Below, one piece after another: positions 38,716 through 52,314 of a stretch of 64,000 bases of DNA. Positions within the stretch are counted from its first letter, which is position 1; each line of letters opens with the position of its first letter. Origin of the DNA: Promineifilum sp. (GTDB lineage Bacteria > Chloroflexota > Anaerolineae > Promineifilales > Promineifilaceae); assembly GCA_017983515.1 (NCBI GenBank), contig JAGOBF010000015.1, forward strand, positions 29,059-93,058, read 5' to 3'. The position numbers were made by a program, and so were the translations under genes. Below the pieces are notes generated by a model. It did not search any database. It was not told where the DNA came from and worked only from the letters and a program-made list of their open reading frames with translations.

Positions 38716-39321
38716 ATGGCTGTCTCCGTGCTGCCGCGCACCGTCCAGCGGCTCATCGACGAATTCGCCCGCCTGCCGGGCATCGGCCCCAAGTCGGCCT
38801 CGCGCCTGACGTTCTACCTGCTGCGCGCGGCTGACAACCAGACCCTCGACCTGGCGACGGCGCTGCAAGACCTGAAGGAGCACACCCAGCTTTGCTCGGT
38901 CTGCTTCAACATTACCGAAGATGACCCCTGCATTATCTGTGACGACGACGCGCGCGACGCCCGGCTGCTGTGCGTGGTCGAGGAGCCGCTCGACGTGCTG
39001 GCTATCGAGCGCTCGCGCGCGTATGGCGGCCGCTACCACGTCCTTCATGGGGCAATTTCCCCGGTCGAGGGCATCGGCCCGGATGATCTGCGCATCGCTG
39101 AGCTGCTCGACCGCGTCGCTCAGGGTAACTTCCAGGAGATCATCCTGGCTACCAACCCGACGCTCGAAGGCGAATCGACCGCCCTCTACCTGCAGCGCCG
39201 GCTGGCCGACCGCGACGTCCGCCTGACCCGTCTGGCCCGCGGCCTGCCCGTCGGCGGCGACCTGGAATACACCGATGAAATCACGCTCGGCCGCGCCTTT
39301 GAGGGGCGACAGAGCTTTTGA
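38716..39321 (+). CDS. recR: Recombination protein RecR
   Basis: A 201-residue RecFOR-pathway protein that helps load RecA at gaps. It has the N-terminal HhH FARLPGIGPKSASRLTFYLL, zinc finger CSVCFN...CIIC (near 57-75), a Toprim domain with VVEEPLDVLAIERS and the Walker-like C-terminal segment TRLARGLPVGGDLEYTDE. Normal length. It follows ybaB closely in the same operon. Confidence 0.96.
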   Translation: MAVSVLPRTVQRLIDEFARLPGIGPKSASRLTFYLLRAADNQTLDLATALQDLKEHTQLCSVCFNITEDDPCIICDDDARDARLLCVVEEPLDVLAIERSRAYGGRYHVLHGAISPVEGIGPDDLRIAELLDRVAQGNFQEIILATNPTLEGESTALYLQRRLADRDVRLTRLARGLPVGGDLEYTDEITLGRAFEGRQSF

Positions 39322-39408
39322 GATCATCCGCCGTTGGCACAGATGAAGAACATCGCCGAAACCCGTGAAATCTGTGGATTCTTTCCTGTTCTCCTGGAGT
39401 AGAAGCCG
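39322..39408. repeat. Gap with cacagatg/aaatctgtgg hairpin repeat
   Basis: ggcacagatgaagaac and cgtgaaatctgtggattc form an imperfect inverted repeat, another member of the cacagattt family, just after recR. Confidence 0.4.
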
Positions 39409-40827
39409 ATGATCGCCAATCCAGCCCTGATCGACATGCGCTCCCGCATCCTGGGCCTCGACCATGAAGTGCCCTTGCTCGACGGCCGCTGCGTGCCCTA
39501 TGTCAACCTCGACAACGCGGCCAGCACGCCGCCGCTCGTCGACGTCGTGCGCGCCGTCAACGCTTTCATGCCCTACTACTCCAGCGTCCACCGCGGCACG
39601 GGCTTCAAGTCGCGCCTCAGCACCGTCGCCTACGACCAGGCCCACGAGATCATCGGCCGTTTTGTCGGCGCCGATCTGCGCACCAACACCGTCATCTTCG
39701 GCAAAAACACCACCGAGGCCATCAACAAGCTGGCCTGGCGCTACCCCCTCGGCCCCGACGCTGTCGTCATCACCTCCCAGTTGGAGCACCACTCCAACGA
39801 TCTGCCCTGGCGGCCGCGCGCCCACGTCGTCCACGTTCGGGCCCTGGCCGACGGGCGCTTCGACGAAGACGACTTCGACCGCCTGCTGGCCCACTATGCC
39901 GGGCGCGTCGCCCTCGTCGCCGTCGCCGGTGCGTCTAACGTCAGCGGCTTTATCCAGCCCATTCATCGCCTGGCTCGTAAGGCCCACGCCGCCGGCGCGC
40001 GCATCCTGGTCGATACCGCCCAGTTGGCCCCCCACCGCCGCGTCGATATGCGGCCCGACGACGACCCGGAGCACCTCGACTTCGTCACCCTCTCCGCCCA
40101 CAAGATGTATGCTCCCTACGGCACGGGGGCGCTCATCGGGCTGAAGGACGTATTTCTCCATGACGCGCCGGAGTATCGCGGCGGCGGCACGGTCGATGTG
40201 GTCACGCTGGACGAAGTGCATTGGGCCGGCCTGCCCGACCGCGAGGAAGCGGGCAGCCCCAATGTCGTCGGGGCCGTGGCGATGGCCGTGGCTGCCCGCA
40301 CGCTCATGGAAGTCGGCATGGACGCCGTGGCTGCCCATGAGGAGCACCTGATCGCCTACGCGCTGGAGCGGCTGCGCGACGTGCCCGGTATCCGCATCTT
40401 TGGCGAGACTGACCCGGCCCGCGCCGCCGAAAAAGTCGGCGTCATCCCCTTCAACCTCGACGGCGTCTCCCATTTTCTGACCGCCGCTATCCTGGGCTAT
40501 GAGGGCGGTATCGGCGTGCGCAGCGGCTGTTTCTGTGCCCATCCCTACGTCGTCCATCTGCTGCATCTTCAGGACGATGAGATGTCCCACTGGAAGGACC
40601 AGATGTTGGCCGGCGACAAGTCGGAGATGCCCGGCATGGTGCGGGCCAGCTTCGGCTGTTACAACAACACCGATGACGTGGATCGGCTGGTCGAGATGCT
40701 GAAAGTCATCGCCCGCGGGGAGTACCGCGGCGACTACGTGCTCGACCGGGCCTCCGGAGAATACCGGCCGCGCGACTTCCACGAGCCGCTGGAGGAGTAC
40801 TTCCTGCTGGAAACCCTGGGGCGCTAA
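39409..40827 (+). CDS. Class V aminotransferase, cysteine desulfurase-like
   Basis: A 472-residue PLP enzyme. LDNAASTPP near the N-terminus and FGKNTTEAINKLAWR hold the cofactor phosphate. The Schiff-base Lys is in LSAHKMYAPYGTG (near 230). The Cys of GIGVRSGCFCAHPY (near 371-373) is at the position of the desulfurase persulfide Cys. It is longer than SufS (about 410), with a distinct C-terminal segment (MLKVIARGEYRGDYVLDR). Desulfurase or Sec-lyase activity is plausible but not proven. It sits alone after recR with an 87-base gap. Confidence 0.8.
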   Translation: MIANPALIDMRSRILGLDHEVPLLDGRCVPYVNLDNAASTPPLVDVVRAVNAFMPYYSSVHRGTGFKSRLSTVAYDQAHEIIGRFVGADLRTNTVIFGKNTTEAINKLAWRYPLGPDAVVITSQLEHHSNDLPWRPRAHVVHVRALADGRFDEDDFDRLLAHYAGRVALVAVAGASNVSGFIQPIHRLARKAHAAGARILVDTAQLAPHRRVDMRPDDDPEHLDFVTLSAHKMYAPYGTGALIGLKDVFLHDAPEYRGGGTVDVVTLDEVHWAGLPDREEAGSPNVVGAVAMAVAARTLMEVGMDAVAAHEEHLIAYALERLRDVPGIRIFGETDPARAAEKVGVIPFNLDGVSHFLTAAILGYEGGIGVRSGCFCAHPYVVHLLHLQDDEMSHWKDQMLAGDKSEMPGMVRASFGCYNNTDDVDRLVEMLKVIARGEYRGDYVLDRASGEYRPRDFHEPLEEYFLLETLGR

Positions 40828-40919
40828 CCACCGACGGCCGCGGGACCACCGGTGCCATGCGTGGCCCAATAATAGGGAACCAGTCACCCAACCGTAACGT
40901 CTATCCGACAATAATCGCC

Positions 40920-40925
40920 TATAAT
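40920..40925 (+). promoter_or_regulatory. -10 element of the DUF3048 gene
   Basis: TATAAT, 60 bases before the ATG at 40986; no clear -35. Confidence 0.4.
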
Positions 40926-40985
40926 ATCCTGTTGATGATCTGCGATATCCGCAGATTCTATTTCTCTATCGGTGGACTACCTTCT

Positions 40986-42215
40986 ATGAAACGCTCATCA
41001 GCCCTCATCCTCATCATCGTCCTGCTGACCGCTTGCGGCGGCCGGGCGGCCCAGCCGGGCGAGATCCCCCCGCCGCCTACCTCGGCCCTGGCCACCGCCC
41101 AGGCCGAAGTCGCCGCCACCATTTCGCCCGTGCCGCCGACGCCGACCGTGGCAGTGGCGGCGACGCTGCCGCCCCCGGCCATCTTGTCGCCCCAGGTCAC
41201 CGCCGCGCCGCCCACGCCGGAAGTGACGCCCGAACCGGACACGGTCGTCCTGGCCGCCGACGCCGCCGCTTTCGCCGGCCGCAACCCGCTGACCGGCGAG
41301 GAAGAGGCCGACCCTGCCGACCTGCAACGCCGTCCCATCGCTGTCAAGATCGCCAACGCCCCGGCCGACTACACGCGGCCCCAGGCCGGGCTGAACGACG
41401 CCGACATCATCTTCGAGCACTGGACCGAGGGGGCGGTCACCCGCTTCACGGCCATCTTCTACGATACCATACCGCCCAACGTCGGCCCTGTTCGCAGCGC
41501 CCGGCTCATCGATATGGAGCTACCGGCCATGTACGACGCCATGCTTGCCTTTTCCGGGGCCAGCGTCGGCGTTAACCAGAAGCTCAACGCCTCCGACTTC
41601 TCCGGCCGCTTGCTGCGCGCCGCCGACTCCGGCTTCTATCGTACCGGCGACACCAGTAAGCCCTTCGAGCACACGCTCTATATTCGCATGGATCAACTGT
41701 GGGAAACCGTCGCCGCCAAAGGTCTGAACACCCCGCCGACCTTCGGCACGTACAACGCCTTCAGCGAAGTCCCGCCGGCCGGCGGCGCGCCGGCATCGAC
41801 CGTGTTCATCGACTACAAGACAGAGAAAGTCGAGTGGCGGTGGGATGCCGCGATCGGCAAATACCGCCGCTGGATGGACTTCGAGGAACATCTCGACGCC
41901 AACACCGAGGAACAGGTCACGGCGGCCAACGTTATCTTCCTGACTCCCTACCACGTCAACGACGCCAACATCTGTGAGCAGATCAATAACGGCGTGTGCG
42001 CCGCGCTGTCCATCGAGATACAGCTATGGGGTTCCGGCCCGGCTGTCGTTTTCCGCGACGGGCAACAGTTCGATGTTACCTGGCATCGAGACGGCCGCAA
42101 CGACATGCTCACCTTTACCGACGCCGCCGGCGCTCCCTTTCCGCTGCAAATCGGCAACAGTTGGGTGCAACTCGTGCCCGGCTACCTGCCAAATCCCCTG
42201 ACCGTCACCCCCTGA
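40986..42215 (+). CDS. DUF3048 (YerB-like) lipoprotein
   Basis: A 409-residue extracytoplasmic lipoprotein. The signal MKRSSALILIIVLLTACGG has lipobox LTAC. A long Pro/Thr/Ala linker (about 25-90) follows, then the DUF3048 domain (NPLTGEEEADPADLQRRPIA, NVGPVRSARLIDMELPA) and a C-terminal domain (GSGPAVVFRDGQQFDVTWHR). Function in the family is unknown. The start at 40986 is chosen because the 43-residue extension of the longer frame overlaps the promoter. The linker type matches other secreted proteins in the window. Confidence 0.88.
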   Translation: MKRSSALILIIVLLTACGGRAAQPGEIPPPPTSALATAQAEVAATISPVPPTPTVAVAATLPPPAILSPQVTAAPPTPEVTPEPDTVVLAADAAAFAGRNPLTGEEEADPADLQRRPIAVKIANAPADYTRPQAGLNDADIIFEHWTEGAVTRFTAIFYDTIPPNVGPVRSARLIDMELPAMYDAMLAFSGASVGVNQKLNASDFSGRLLRAADSGFYRTGDTSKPFEHTLYIRMDQLWETVAAKGLNTPPTFGTYNAFSEVPPAGGAPASTVFIDYKTEKVEWRWDAAIGKYRRWMDFEEHLDANTEEQVTAANVIFLTPYHVNDANICEQINNGVCAALSIEIQLWGSGPAVVFRDGQQFDVTWHRDGRNDMLTFTDAAGAPFPLQIGNSWVQLVPGYLPNPLTVTP

Positions 42216-42218
42216 CCA

Positions 42219-42268
42219 GGTAGCGCCGGAGCAGTTTTCCAGCCTTCGGAAAAGAATCCGGCGCTACC
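42219..42268. terminator. Cruciform-type repeat after DUF3048 gene
   Basis: Outer arms ggtagcgccgga (42219-42230) and tccggcgctacc (42257-42268) are perfectly complementary. An inner hairpin TTTTCC/GGAAAA (42235-42253) lies inside. It starts 4 bases after the stop codon. One arm resembles sequence at 5259-5280. Confidence 0.65.
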
Positions 42269-42344
42269 GGTGTAAATCGTTCATCGCTATCTCTACAGAC
42301 ATTGCCGGCAGAGGGGTGGGCGATGGCTTTGCCCTCTAGACAAA

Positions 42345-42367
42345 TTAGACCATCTGTGCTAGTCTAA
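42345..42367. promoter_or_regulatory. TTAGAC-N11-GTCTAA palindrome upstream of uvrA
   Basis: Six-base perfect arms about 60 bases upstream of the uvrA -10 (TAGAAT at 42427-42432, with TG extension). UvrA is often SOS-controlled, so a LexA-like site is possible, but the sequence is not a LexA box I can name. Confidence 0.3.
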
Positions 42368-42507
42368 AGAGTCGTCATCAGACGCAATCCAACCAAACGC
42401 TAATGGTACGCGACCGGCCCCTATGCTAGAATAGCGAGTTGGCTTTATCGGTCGGTCGCGCGGAGGTCTCCGTCATGTCTTCCCTTCGCGCAGCAAGAAG
42501 AGGCAAG

Positions 42508-45411
<2,904 letters not shown>

Positions 45412-45424
45412 GCGATGCTATTGG

Positions 45425-45458
45425 GGAAACCGAGTTTCTCAGAAGGAACCCGGTTTCC
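45425..45458. terminator. GGAAACCG/CGGTTTCC hairpin after uvrA
   Basis: A near-perfect palindrome 14 bases after the uvrA stop, related to 14970-15006 after herA. A likely 3'-end hairpin, without a strong T-run. Confidence 0.55.
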
Positions 45459-45497
45459 AGGCCGGTCACTGGCCCTAAGGAGGCGGCCGTTGGGATA

Positions 45498-45525
45498 TTG
45501 ACTCATCCCGTGCTACAAATAGAAC
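45498..45525 (+). promoter_or_regulatory. ettA promoter
   Basis: TTGACT (45498-45503) and TAGAAC (45520-45525) with 16-base spacing. An alternative extended -10 TGCTACAAA overlaps. Confidence 0.4.
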
Positions 45526-45583
45526 AAATCCGCGACGACCCGCGGGCGGAGCGATACGCTTGGCCCGACAATACTATTAAATT

Positions 45584-47266
<1,683 letters not shown>

Positions 47267-47286
47267 GGAAATTGCCACAAGGACGC

Positions 47287-47332
47287 CAGGGCGCAAAGGG
47301 CTTAACAAAAGCCTTTCGCGCCCTGTTTTTAT
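47287..47332 (+). terminator. Intrinsic terminator of ettA
   Basis: CAGGGCGC and GCGCCCTG form the outer stem, with an inner AAGGGC/GCCTT hairpin, followed directly by TTTTTAT. Confidence 0.85.
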
Positions 47333-47345
47333 TTGGCGTTGTCGA

Positions 47346-47650
47346 TCAAGGTGCCGGATAAGTGGGAGTAATCCACTTTGTCGGCGTTGCATCGTGCGGG
47401 ATGGTCGCTGAGGGCGTGGGCGTGAACGTCGCTGTTGAACCGGGCGGCGGCGTGTCCGTGCCCCGGGGCCGGAATCGTCGGCGGCGGGGCCACAGTCTCG
47501 GTCGGTTCAATTTCCAACGTCGCTGTCGGCGTCGGTTGGATAGTCGGTGTCGAGACAGTGTCGAAAACGATTGGCGCATACGCACTGTATGGTCAGATTG
47601 AAGGGGCCGTATCTGTGCCAGGCGGGGTTACAGGGTTCGCCCGAAATCTT
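47346..47650 (-). pseudogene. Decayed Thr/Pro-rich protein fragment
   Basis: On the minus strand the gap reads as TPTIQPTPTATLEIEPTETV, then APPPTIPAPG. A one-frame jump near 47465 leads into TATFTPTPSATIP and WITPTYPAP with a stop at 47346. Upstream an in-frame TGA interrupts PGTDTAPSI and PYSAYAPIVFD. The composition matches linkers of secreted proteins here. It is probably the tail of a dead lipoprotein gene. The rest of the 450-base gap (47267-47718) holds only a terminator and the mscS promoter. Confidence 0.45.
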
Positions 47651-47657
47651 CTATAAT
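47628..47657 (+). promoter_or_regulatory. Promoter of the MscS gene
   Basis: TTACAG (47628-47633) and TATAAT (47652-47657), 18-base spacing, about 60 bases before the ATG. Confidence 0.45.
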
Positions 47658-47718
47658 AGTCGCGTCGCCAATTGAGCGGATGATCCCATGACCTAACAAC
47701 GCCCATCAGGACAAGCCC

Positions 47719-49008
47719 ATGCTCGATGACCTCCAGACCTTCCTCATAGACTTGCAGCGCCAACTGCTGACTATCGACTTCCTCCTCCAGGTCGGCCTCT
47801 TCGCCGTCATCCTGTTGGTCGCCCTGGCGACGCGCAACCTGCTGCGGCGGCAGGTGGAGCGGGTCGAGGCCCGGCTGCGCGCGGTGGGCATCGTCGCCCA
47901 GCAGTTCCCGTGGACGGTCGATCTGCTGGTGGCCTTCGGCGCGGCCGTGCTACCCTTCGTCGTCTGGCTGCTCGGTTCAATCGCGACCGGCGTGCTGGAA
48001 GCCGGCGAACGCCCGGCCGACTTGCTGCGCTGGGCCATTCCCCTGTTCGGGCTGTGGTCGCTCTATCGCTTCGTGGGCACGCTGATGGACCTCAATCTGA
48101 AGCCGGAGCGCGCCCGCGTCTGGCACCGGCAGATCTGGCGGCCGCTCATCTTCCTGCTGATGCTGCTGCACGCCGGCGGTCTGCTCGACAACTTGCTCAA
48201 CCTGCGCCTGCTGTCGCGGGCGGATGTGCTGTTGACCTTGCAGTCGGTGCTGGCCGGTATCATCATCCTGGCCCTGTTCTTGTTCCTCAACCGCGTCGTG
48301 CGCCGCCTGCTGGGCGAGACGCTGCTGCCACGGGCAGGGGTAGAGCCGGCCGTCAATCAGGTCGTGACGACCTTCAGCGGCTACGGCATCGTCGTCGCCG
48401 GGCTGTTACTGGCCATGTCGGTGATGGGCATCAACCTGTCGAACCTGACGGTCATCATCGGCGGTCTGTCGGTCGGTCTCGGCTTCGGACTACAGGAGCT
48501 AATCAACAATTTCGTTAGCGGCTTCATTCTGCTGACCGAGCGCAGTCTGGCTCCCGGCGACGTCATCGAGGTCGACGGCAACATCGGCACGGTGCAGCGT
48601 ATCGGCCTGCGCACAATGCAGATCACTACGCCCGACGACGTAGAACTGATCATTCCCAACGGCTACCTGCTGAGTAGTACGGTGATGAGCTACACCCACG
48701 ATGCGCCGGAGATGCGCGTCCACATCGGCGTGTCGGCCGACGCGGATGTTCACCCGGGCGAGGTGCAGGCCGCCTTGCTCCAGGCCGCCGAACACCCCGA
48801 AGTGCTCCGGCAGCCGGGCCCGAGGGCCCTTCTGGCTGAACTGGAAGGATCGACAATCCGCTACGATCTGGAGTTCTGGATCCCCCAGCCGGCGCGCGCG
48901 CCCTACATCACCAGCGACGTGCGGCTGCGCATCTGGGAGTTGTTCAAGGAGCGGGACATCGCCATGGATGTGCCCAACGATGTGCTGCTGTTGCGGCCGG
49001 AAGGGTAG
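47719..49008 (+). CDS. MscS-family mechanosensitive channel
   Basis: A 429-residue membrane protein with five to six predicted TM segments. The pore helix/TM3 region is LTVIIGGLSVGLGFGLQELI followed by NNFVSGFILLTERSLAPGD. The MscS beta domain shows VIEVDGNIGTVQRIGLRTM and IIPNGYLLSSTVMSYTH, and the C-terminal alpha/beta domain is present. It releases solutes on hypo-osmotic shock. Single gene with its own promoter. Confidence 0.93.
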   Translation: MLDDLQTFLIDLQRQLLTIDFLLQVGLFAVILLVALATRNLLRRQVERVEARLRAVGIVAQQFPWTVDLLVAFGAAVLPFVVWLLGSIATGVLEAGERPADLLRWAIPLFGLWSLYRFVGTLMDLNLKPERARVWHRQIWRPLIFLLMLLHAGGLLDNLLNLRLLSRADVLLTLQSVLAGIIILALFLFLNRVVRRLLGETLLPRAGVEPAVNQVVTTFSGYGIVVAGLLLAMSVMGINLSNLTVIIGGLSVGLGFGLQELINNFVSGFILLTERSLAPGDVIEVDGNIGTVQRIGLRTMQITTPDDVELIIPNGYLLSSTVMSYTHDAPEMRVHIGVSADADVHPGEVQAALLQAAEHPEVLRQPGPRALLAELEGSTIRYDLEFWIPQPARAPYITSDVRLRIWELFKERDIAMDVPNDVLLLRPEG

Positions 49009-49076
49009 GCGAATCACTCGTTGCTGAAGCAACCACAGATCTCACCGGCGGCCCGGATTTATCGCAGCGCGGCCGG

Positions 49077-50042
49077 CTACTTTGTCTGTCCGTTGTAGGC
49101 GTGGAGCCACTCCAGCATGCTGCTGATGCTGCCGATAGCCAGGGCGATGCAGCTGTCGGCCCCGCCGTAGTAGAGATGCATGGTATCCCCGTCGGGCAAG
49201 ATGGTGTACCCGCAGGGAAACACGACGTTGCCCACATCGCCATGCATTTCATAAGGCTCTTCGGGGCCGAATACCCAATCCTCGCCGCGCATGATCAGGT
49301 GTTCGGGCGTATTCAGGTCGAACAGGGCCAGACCCAGGCGGTAGATGGCCCCGGCGGCCGTCACGCGCACGCCGTGGTAGATGACCAGCCACCCTTCGGG
49401 CGTCTCGATGGGTGGCGGGGAGAGACCGATCTTGTTGGCGTCCCACCACGCGCCGCGCCGCGCTTCGAGCATCAGCTTGTGGCTGCCCCAGTGGCGCAGG
49501 TCAGGCGAATAGGAGATCCACATGTGGGCGCGGGGGCCGCCCACCGGCCGGTGGATCATGGCCCAATACTGGCCGATGCGATGGGGCAGCAGGGCGGCAT
49601 CCTTGTCTTCCGGCGGCATGATCAGGCCATAGCGCTCGAACTGGTGAAAATCCTCGGTCAGTGCCAGGGCCACGCCGGGGCCGTCGCGCGTGTAGGCTGT
49701 GTAGACGATGACATACTTGCCCAATTCCGGCACGAAGGTGATGCGCGGATCCTCGATGCCCCATAGTTCCTCGGGGTGATTTTCGGGGTCGGCGGGCATC
49801 GTGGGCTGGGGATCAATGCGCCAGCCATCGATACCATTGTCGGAGCGGGCGACGCACAGGTGCGAATGTCCGCGCCGGTCTTCGCAGCGGCACAACAGCA
49901 GCGTCGTGCCGTCGGGCATGAGCACGGCGGCGGCGTTGAACACGCTGTTGATGGGATAGGGCCAGTCGGCCGCGGTCAAGATCGGGTTGAGCTTGTGCCG
50001 GCGAAACAGTTCAGGGTGCAGGGGATTCATATAATTATCCAT
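49077..50042 (-). CDS. GH130-family glycoside phosphorylase/hydrolase
   Basis: A 321-residue five-bladed beta-propeller enzyme. LNPILTAADWP, CRCEDRRGHSHLCVARSDNG, WGIEDPRITFV (putative catalytic Asp), YGLIMPPEDKDAALLP and DANKIGLSPPPIET are the GH130 pattern. GH130 enzymes mostly phosphorolyse beta-mannosides. Its ATG overlaps the upstream glycosyltransferase stop by 8 bases, so the two are translationally coupled. The direction (synthesis or breakdown) is not clear from sequence. Confidence 0.9.
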   Translation of the reverse strand: MDNYMNPLHPELFRRHKLNPILTAADWPYPINSVFNAAAVLMPDGTTLLLCRCEDRRGHSHLCVARSDNGIDGWRIDPQPTMPADPENHPEELWGIEDPRITFVPELGKYVIVYTAYTRDGPGVALALTEDFHQFERYGLIMPPEDKDAALLPHRIGQYWAMIHRPVGGPRAHMWISYSPDLRHWGSHKLMLEARRGAWWDANKIGLSPPPIETPEGWLVIYHGVRVTAAGAIYRLGLALFDLNTPEHLIMRGEDWVFGPEEPYEMHGDVGNVVFPCGYTILPDGDTMHLYYGGADSCIALAIGSISSMLEWLHAYNGQTK

Positions 50043-52314
50043 GAGCGCGTTTGGGTGTATTCTCCATCAGACGCAATTCGAGCGAGGATTGCAGGAAGGC
50101 CAACGTCGATTCGGCCCCCTGATTTTCGTTCAGGCGGTCGGGATGCAGGGCATCGTAGCAACCGCCTGTCTCCGGGTCATAGAGCGACAGATTCAGGTCA
50201 TTGCGGCCGAGGAACCACTCAAAGGCGCGACGCATTTCAACTTGCCAGCGCGCGTCGGCGGTGCTGCGAAATGCTTCGAGGCAGGCCGAGACCGTGGCCT
50301 GGGCCTCAATCGGCTGCTGATCGAAGCGGGCACGCTGGCTGCCGCGCCGGTAGAAGCCGTTGGAGCCGATGGGTACGAAGTGACCGCCGTCGGGCGACGA
50401 GCGTTGCAATTCGGTCAGCCAGATGAGCGATTCCAGTCCGGCGTGACTCATCTCGTTGTTGGGCAACCATTGGCCGCACATGATCATGGCCTGCGACAGC
50501 ACGGCATTGTTATAGGTCAGCCCGTCTTCAAACCAGCGCCAGTCGTCGGTGCGACAGGCCTGATAGAGGGCCAGGAGCCGCTGGGCCAGTTCTTCGCGCA
50601 CCTGTCGGGCGCGGCGGTCGCCGTCGAAGCGCCGCAGGTATTCGTTGATGCCCAGAATGGCGAAGGCCCAGGCGCGGGGGCTGGTCGTCTCCAGGATGGC
50701 GGGTAAGGCTTGCTCATACAGCCAGATGGCAATGCTCTGCAGGGCCGGCGTATTGGTGCGGCCAAGCACGGTGCCCAACGCCCACAGCGTGCGGCCGTGG
50801 CTGTCGTCGGAGCCGTTTTCCTCTAACCAATGGCGGCCATAATCCATGAAATTGCGAAAGCGCCCTGTCTCGGTATTGAACGCGTAGGCGATGAAGGCCA
50901 TGTAGCCGGCGGCCATCTCCGAGGCTCCGGCGTTGCCTAGTTCGTCCAGGTAGACGCTGACGATGAGCGCGCGGGCGTTGTCGTCGCTGCAATAGCCCTC
51001 GTGGTAATTGGGCACGGTGAACAGCGCGTGTTGCAACATGCCGGTGTGGTCGGTCATGCGGCGCAGATGTGTAAGCTTCAGGGGCGGCAACTCGAGCGGC
51101 CGTTGATCGAGTGGCTTGACCACAAAGTCGGTGGGGGCCAGGTGGCGGTGCCCGGTGCGGGCGCGCTGGAAACTCTCCATGTAGCGTTGCGCGACCTGCG
51201 GCCAGATCATATCCCGGCCAAAGAGGTAGGCCCGCTTGCGCATGGCGTGGCGTTGAGGTTCATCGTCCAGCAAACGGATGAGCTCGCCAGCAAGCGCCGC
51301 CGGCTCGTTGAACGGGACGAGCACCCCGCGCCCGTCGGCCAACATCTCCTCGGCATACCAGTAAGGCGTTGATACGACGGCCTTACCCGCCCCGACCGTG
51401 TAGGCCAGCGTGCCGGAGACGATCTGCTTCTCATTGAGGTATGGGGTGATGTAGATGTCGGCCGCGCCGATAAACTCGGTGAGCTCCTGCAAATCGACAA
51501 AGCGATTGTAGAAGATGACTTGACCTTCCACTCCCTTTTCCTGGGCCAGCCGCTGCAACGACAGCCGGTACGTCTCTCCGTCGCGGCGCAGCACGTGGGG
51601 ATGCGTCGCGCCGAGAATGATGTAGACGACGTTGGGATATTTGTCCAGAACGGCCGGCAGGGCACGGATGACGTTCTCGTAACCCTTGTTGGCTGAGAGA
51701 AGGCCGAAGCTGAGCAAAACGGTTTTGCCCTCCACGCCAAATTTATCTTTGAAGAAGCTGGGGTCGACGAAGGGCATGTCGGGAATGCCGTGGGGGATCA
51801 TGTCGATTTTGGCCGGATCGACGCTGTAAATCTCGTGCAGAAATTCTACGGCGCGGTCGCTCATCACCACCAACCGGTCGGACTGGCCGGCGATCTCTTC
51901 CAGGACGCGGCGCTGATCCACGGTGGGGTCTTGCAAGACGGTGTGGAGCGTGGTGACGATAGGCATGCGCAATTCGCGCAGCAGGGCCAGGATGTGGCTG
52001 CCGGCGCGACCGCCAAAGATGCCGTACTCATGTTGCAGGGAGACGATGTCGATATTGTTGATGTTCAGAAAGTCGGCCGCGCGACGATAGGACTCAACGT
52101 CCTTCTCGACCAACTCAAAACGGACCGGCGGCGGATAGGTGTAGCCGCCCTCGATGTCGTTGACGGGCAGGGCGATACAGTGAGTGTGGCTGAATTCGCC
52201 GGCGACGGCTTGCAACAGATCCGTGGTAAAGGTGGCGATGCCGCACTGGCGCGGCAGATAGTTGCCGATGAATGCGATCCGGTCAGTCGTAGGCGTCAGT
52301 TCCTTCGTATCCAT
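50035..52314 (-). CDS. GT4 glycosyltransferase fused to an alpha/alpha-barrel domain
   Basis: A 759-residue protein. Residues 1-385 are a GT-B glycosyltransferase (AFIGNYLPRQCGIATFTTDL, FGLLSANKGYENVIRALPAV, ITPYLNEKQIVSGTLAYTVG). Residues about 400-750 have the repeated helical pattern of an (alpha/alpha)6 barrel (GYCSDDNARALIVSVYLDEL, WFEDGLTYNNAVLSQAMIM) as in several glycosidase-like families. Immediately followed by GH130 in an overlapping pair. Probably makes or remodels a mannose-containing glycan or glycoside; this is inference from context. Confidence 0.85.
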   Translation of the reverse strand: MDTKELTPTTDRIAFIGNYLPRQCGIATFTTDLLQAVAGEFSHTHCIALPVNDIEGGYTYPPPVRFELVEKDVESYRRAADFLNINNIDIVSLQHEYGIFGGRAGSHILALLRELRMPIVTTLHTVLQDPTVDQRRVLEEIAGQSDRLVVMSDRAVEFLHEIYSVDPAKIDMIPHGIPDMPFVDPSFFKDKFGVEGKTVLLSFGLLSANKGYENVIRALPAVLDKYPNVVYIILGATHPHVLRRDGETYRLSLQRLAQEKGVEGQVIFYNRFVDLQELTEFIGAADIYITPYLNEKQIVSGTLAYTVGAGKAVVSTPYWYAEEMLADGRGVLVPFNEPAALAGELIRLLDDEPQRHAMRKRAYLFGRDMIWPQVAQRYMESFQRARTGHRHLAPTDFVVKPLDQRPLELPPLKLTHLRRMTDHTGMLQHALFTVPNYHEGYCSDDNARALIVSVYLDELGNAGASEMAAGYMAFIAYAFNTETGRFRNFMDYGRHWLEENGSDDSHGRTLWALGTVLGRTNTPALQSIAIWLYEQALPAILETTSPRAWAFAILGINEYLRRFDGDRRARQVREELAQRLLALYQACRTDDWRWFEDGLTYNNAVLSQAMIMCGQWLPNNEMSHAGLESLIWLTELQRSSPDGGHFVPIGSNGFYRRGSQRARFDQQPIEAQATVSACLEAFRSTADARWQVEMRRAFEWFLGRNDLNLSLYDPETGGCYDALHPDRLNENQGAESTLAFLQSSLELRLMENTPKRAHG

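Noticed and set aside
39409..40827. Selenocysteine lyase supporting the selenoprotein
   Set aside because: Cysteine desulfurase and Sec lyase cannot be told apart from sequence here, and Sec synthesis does not need a dedicated lyase.
38524..40911. Long open frame antisense to recR and the desulfurase-like gene
   Set aside because: Spans several sense genes and lacks domain signatures.
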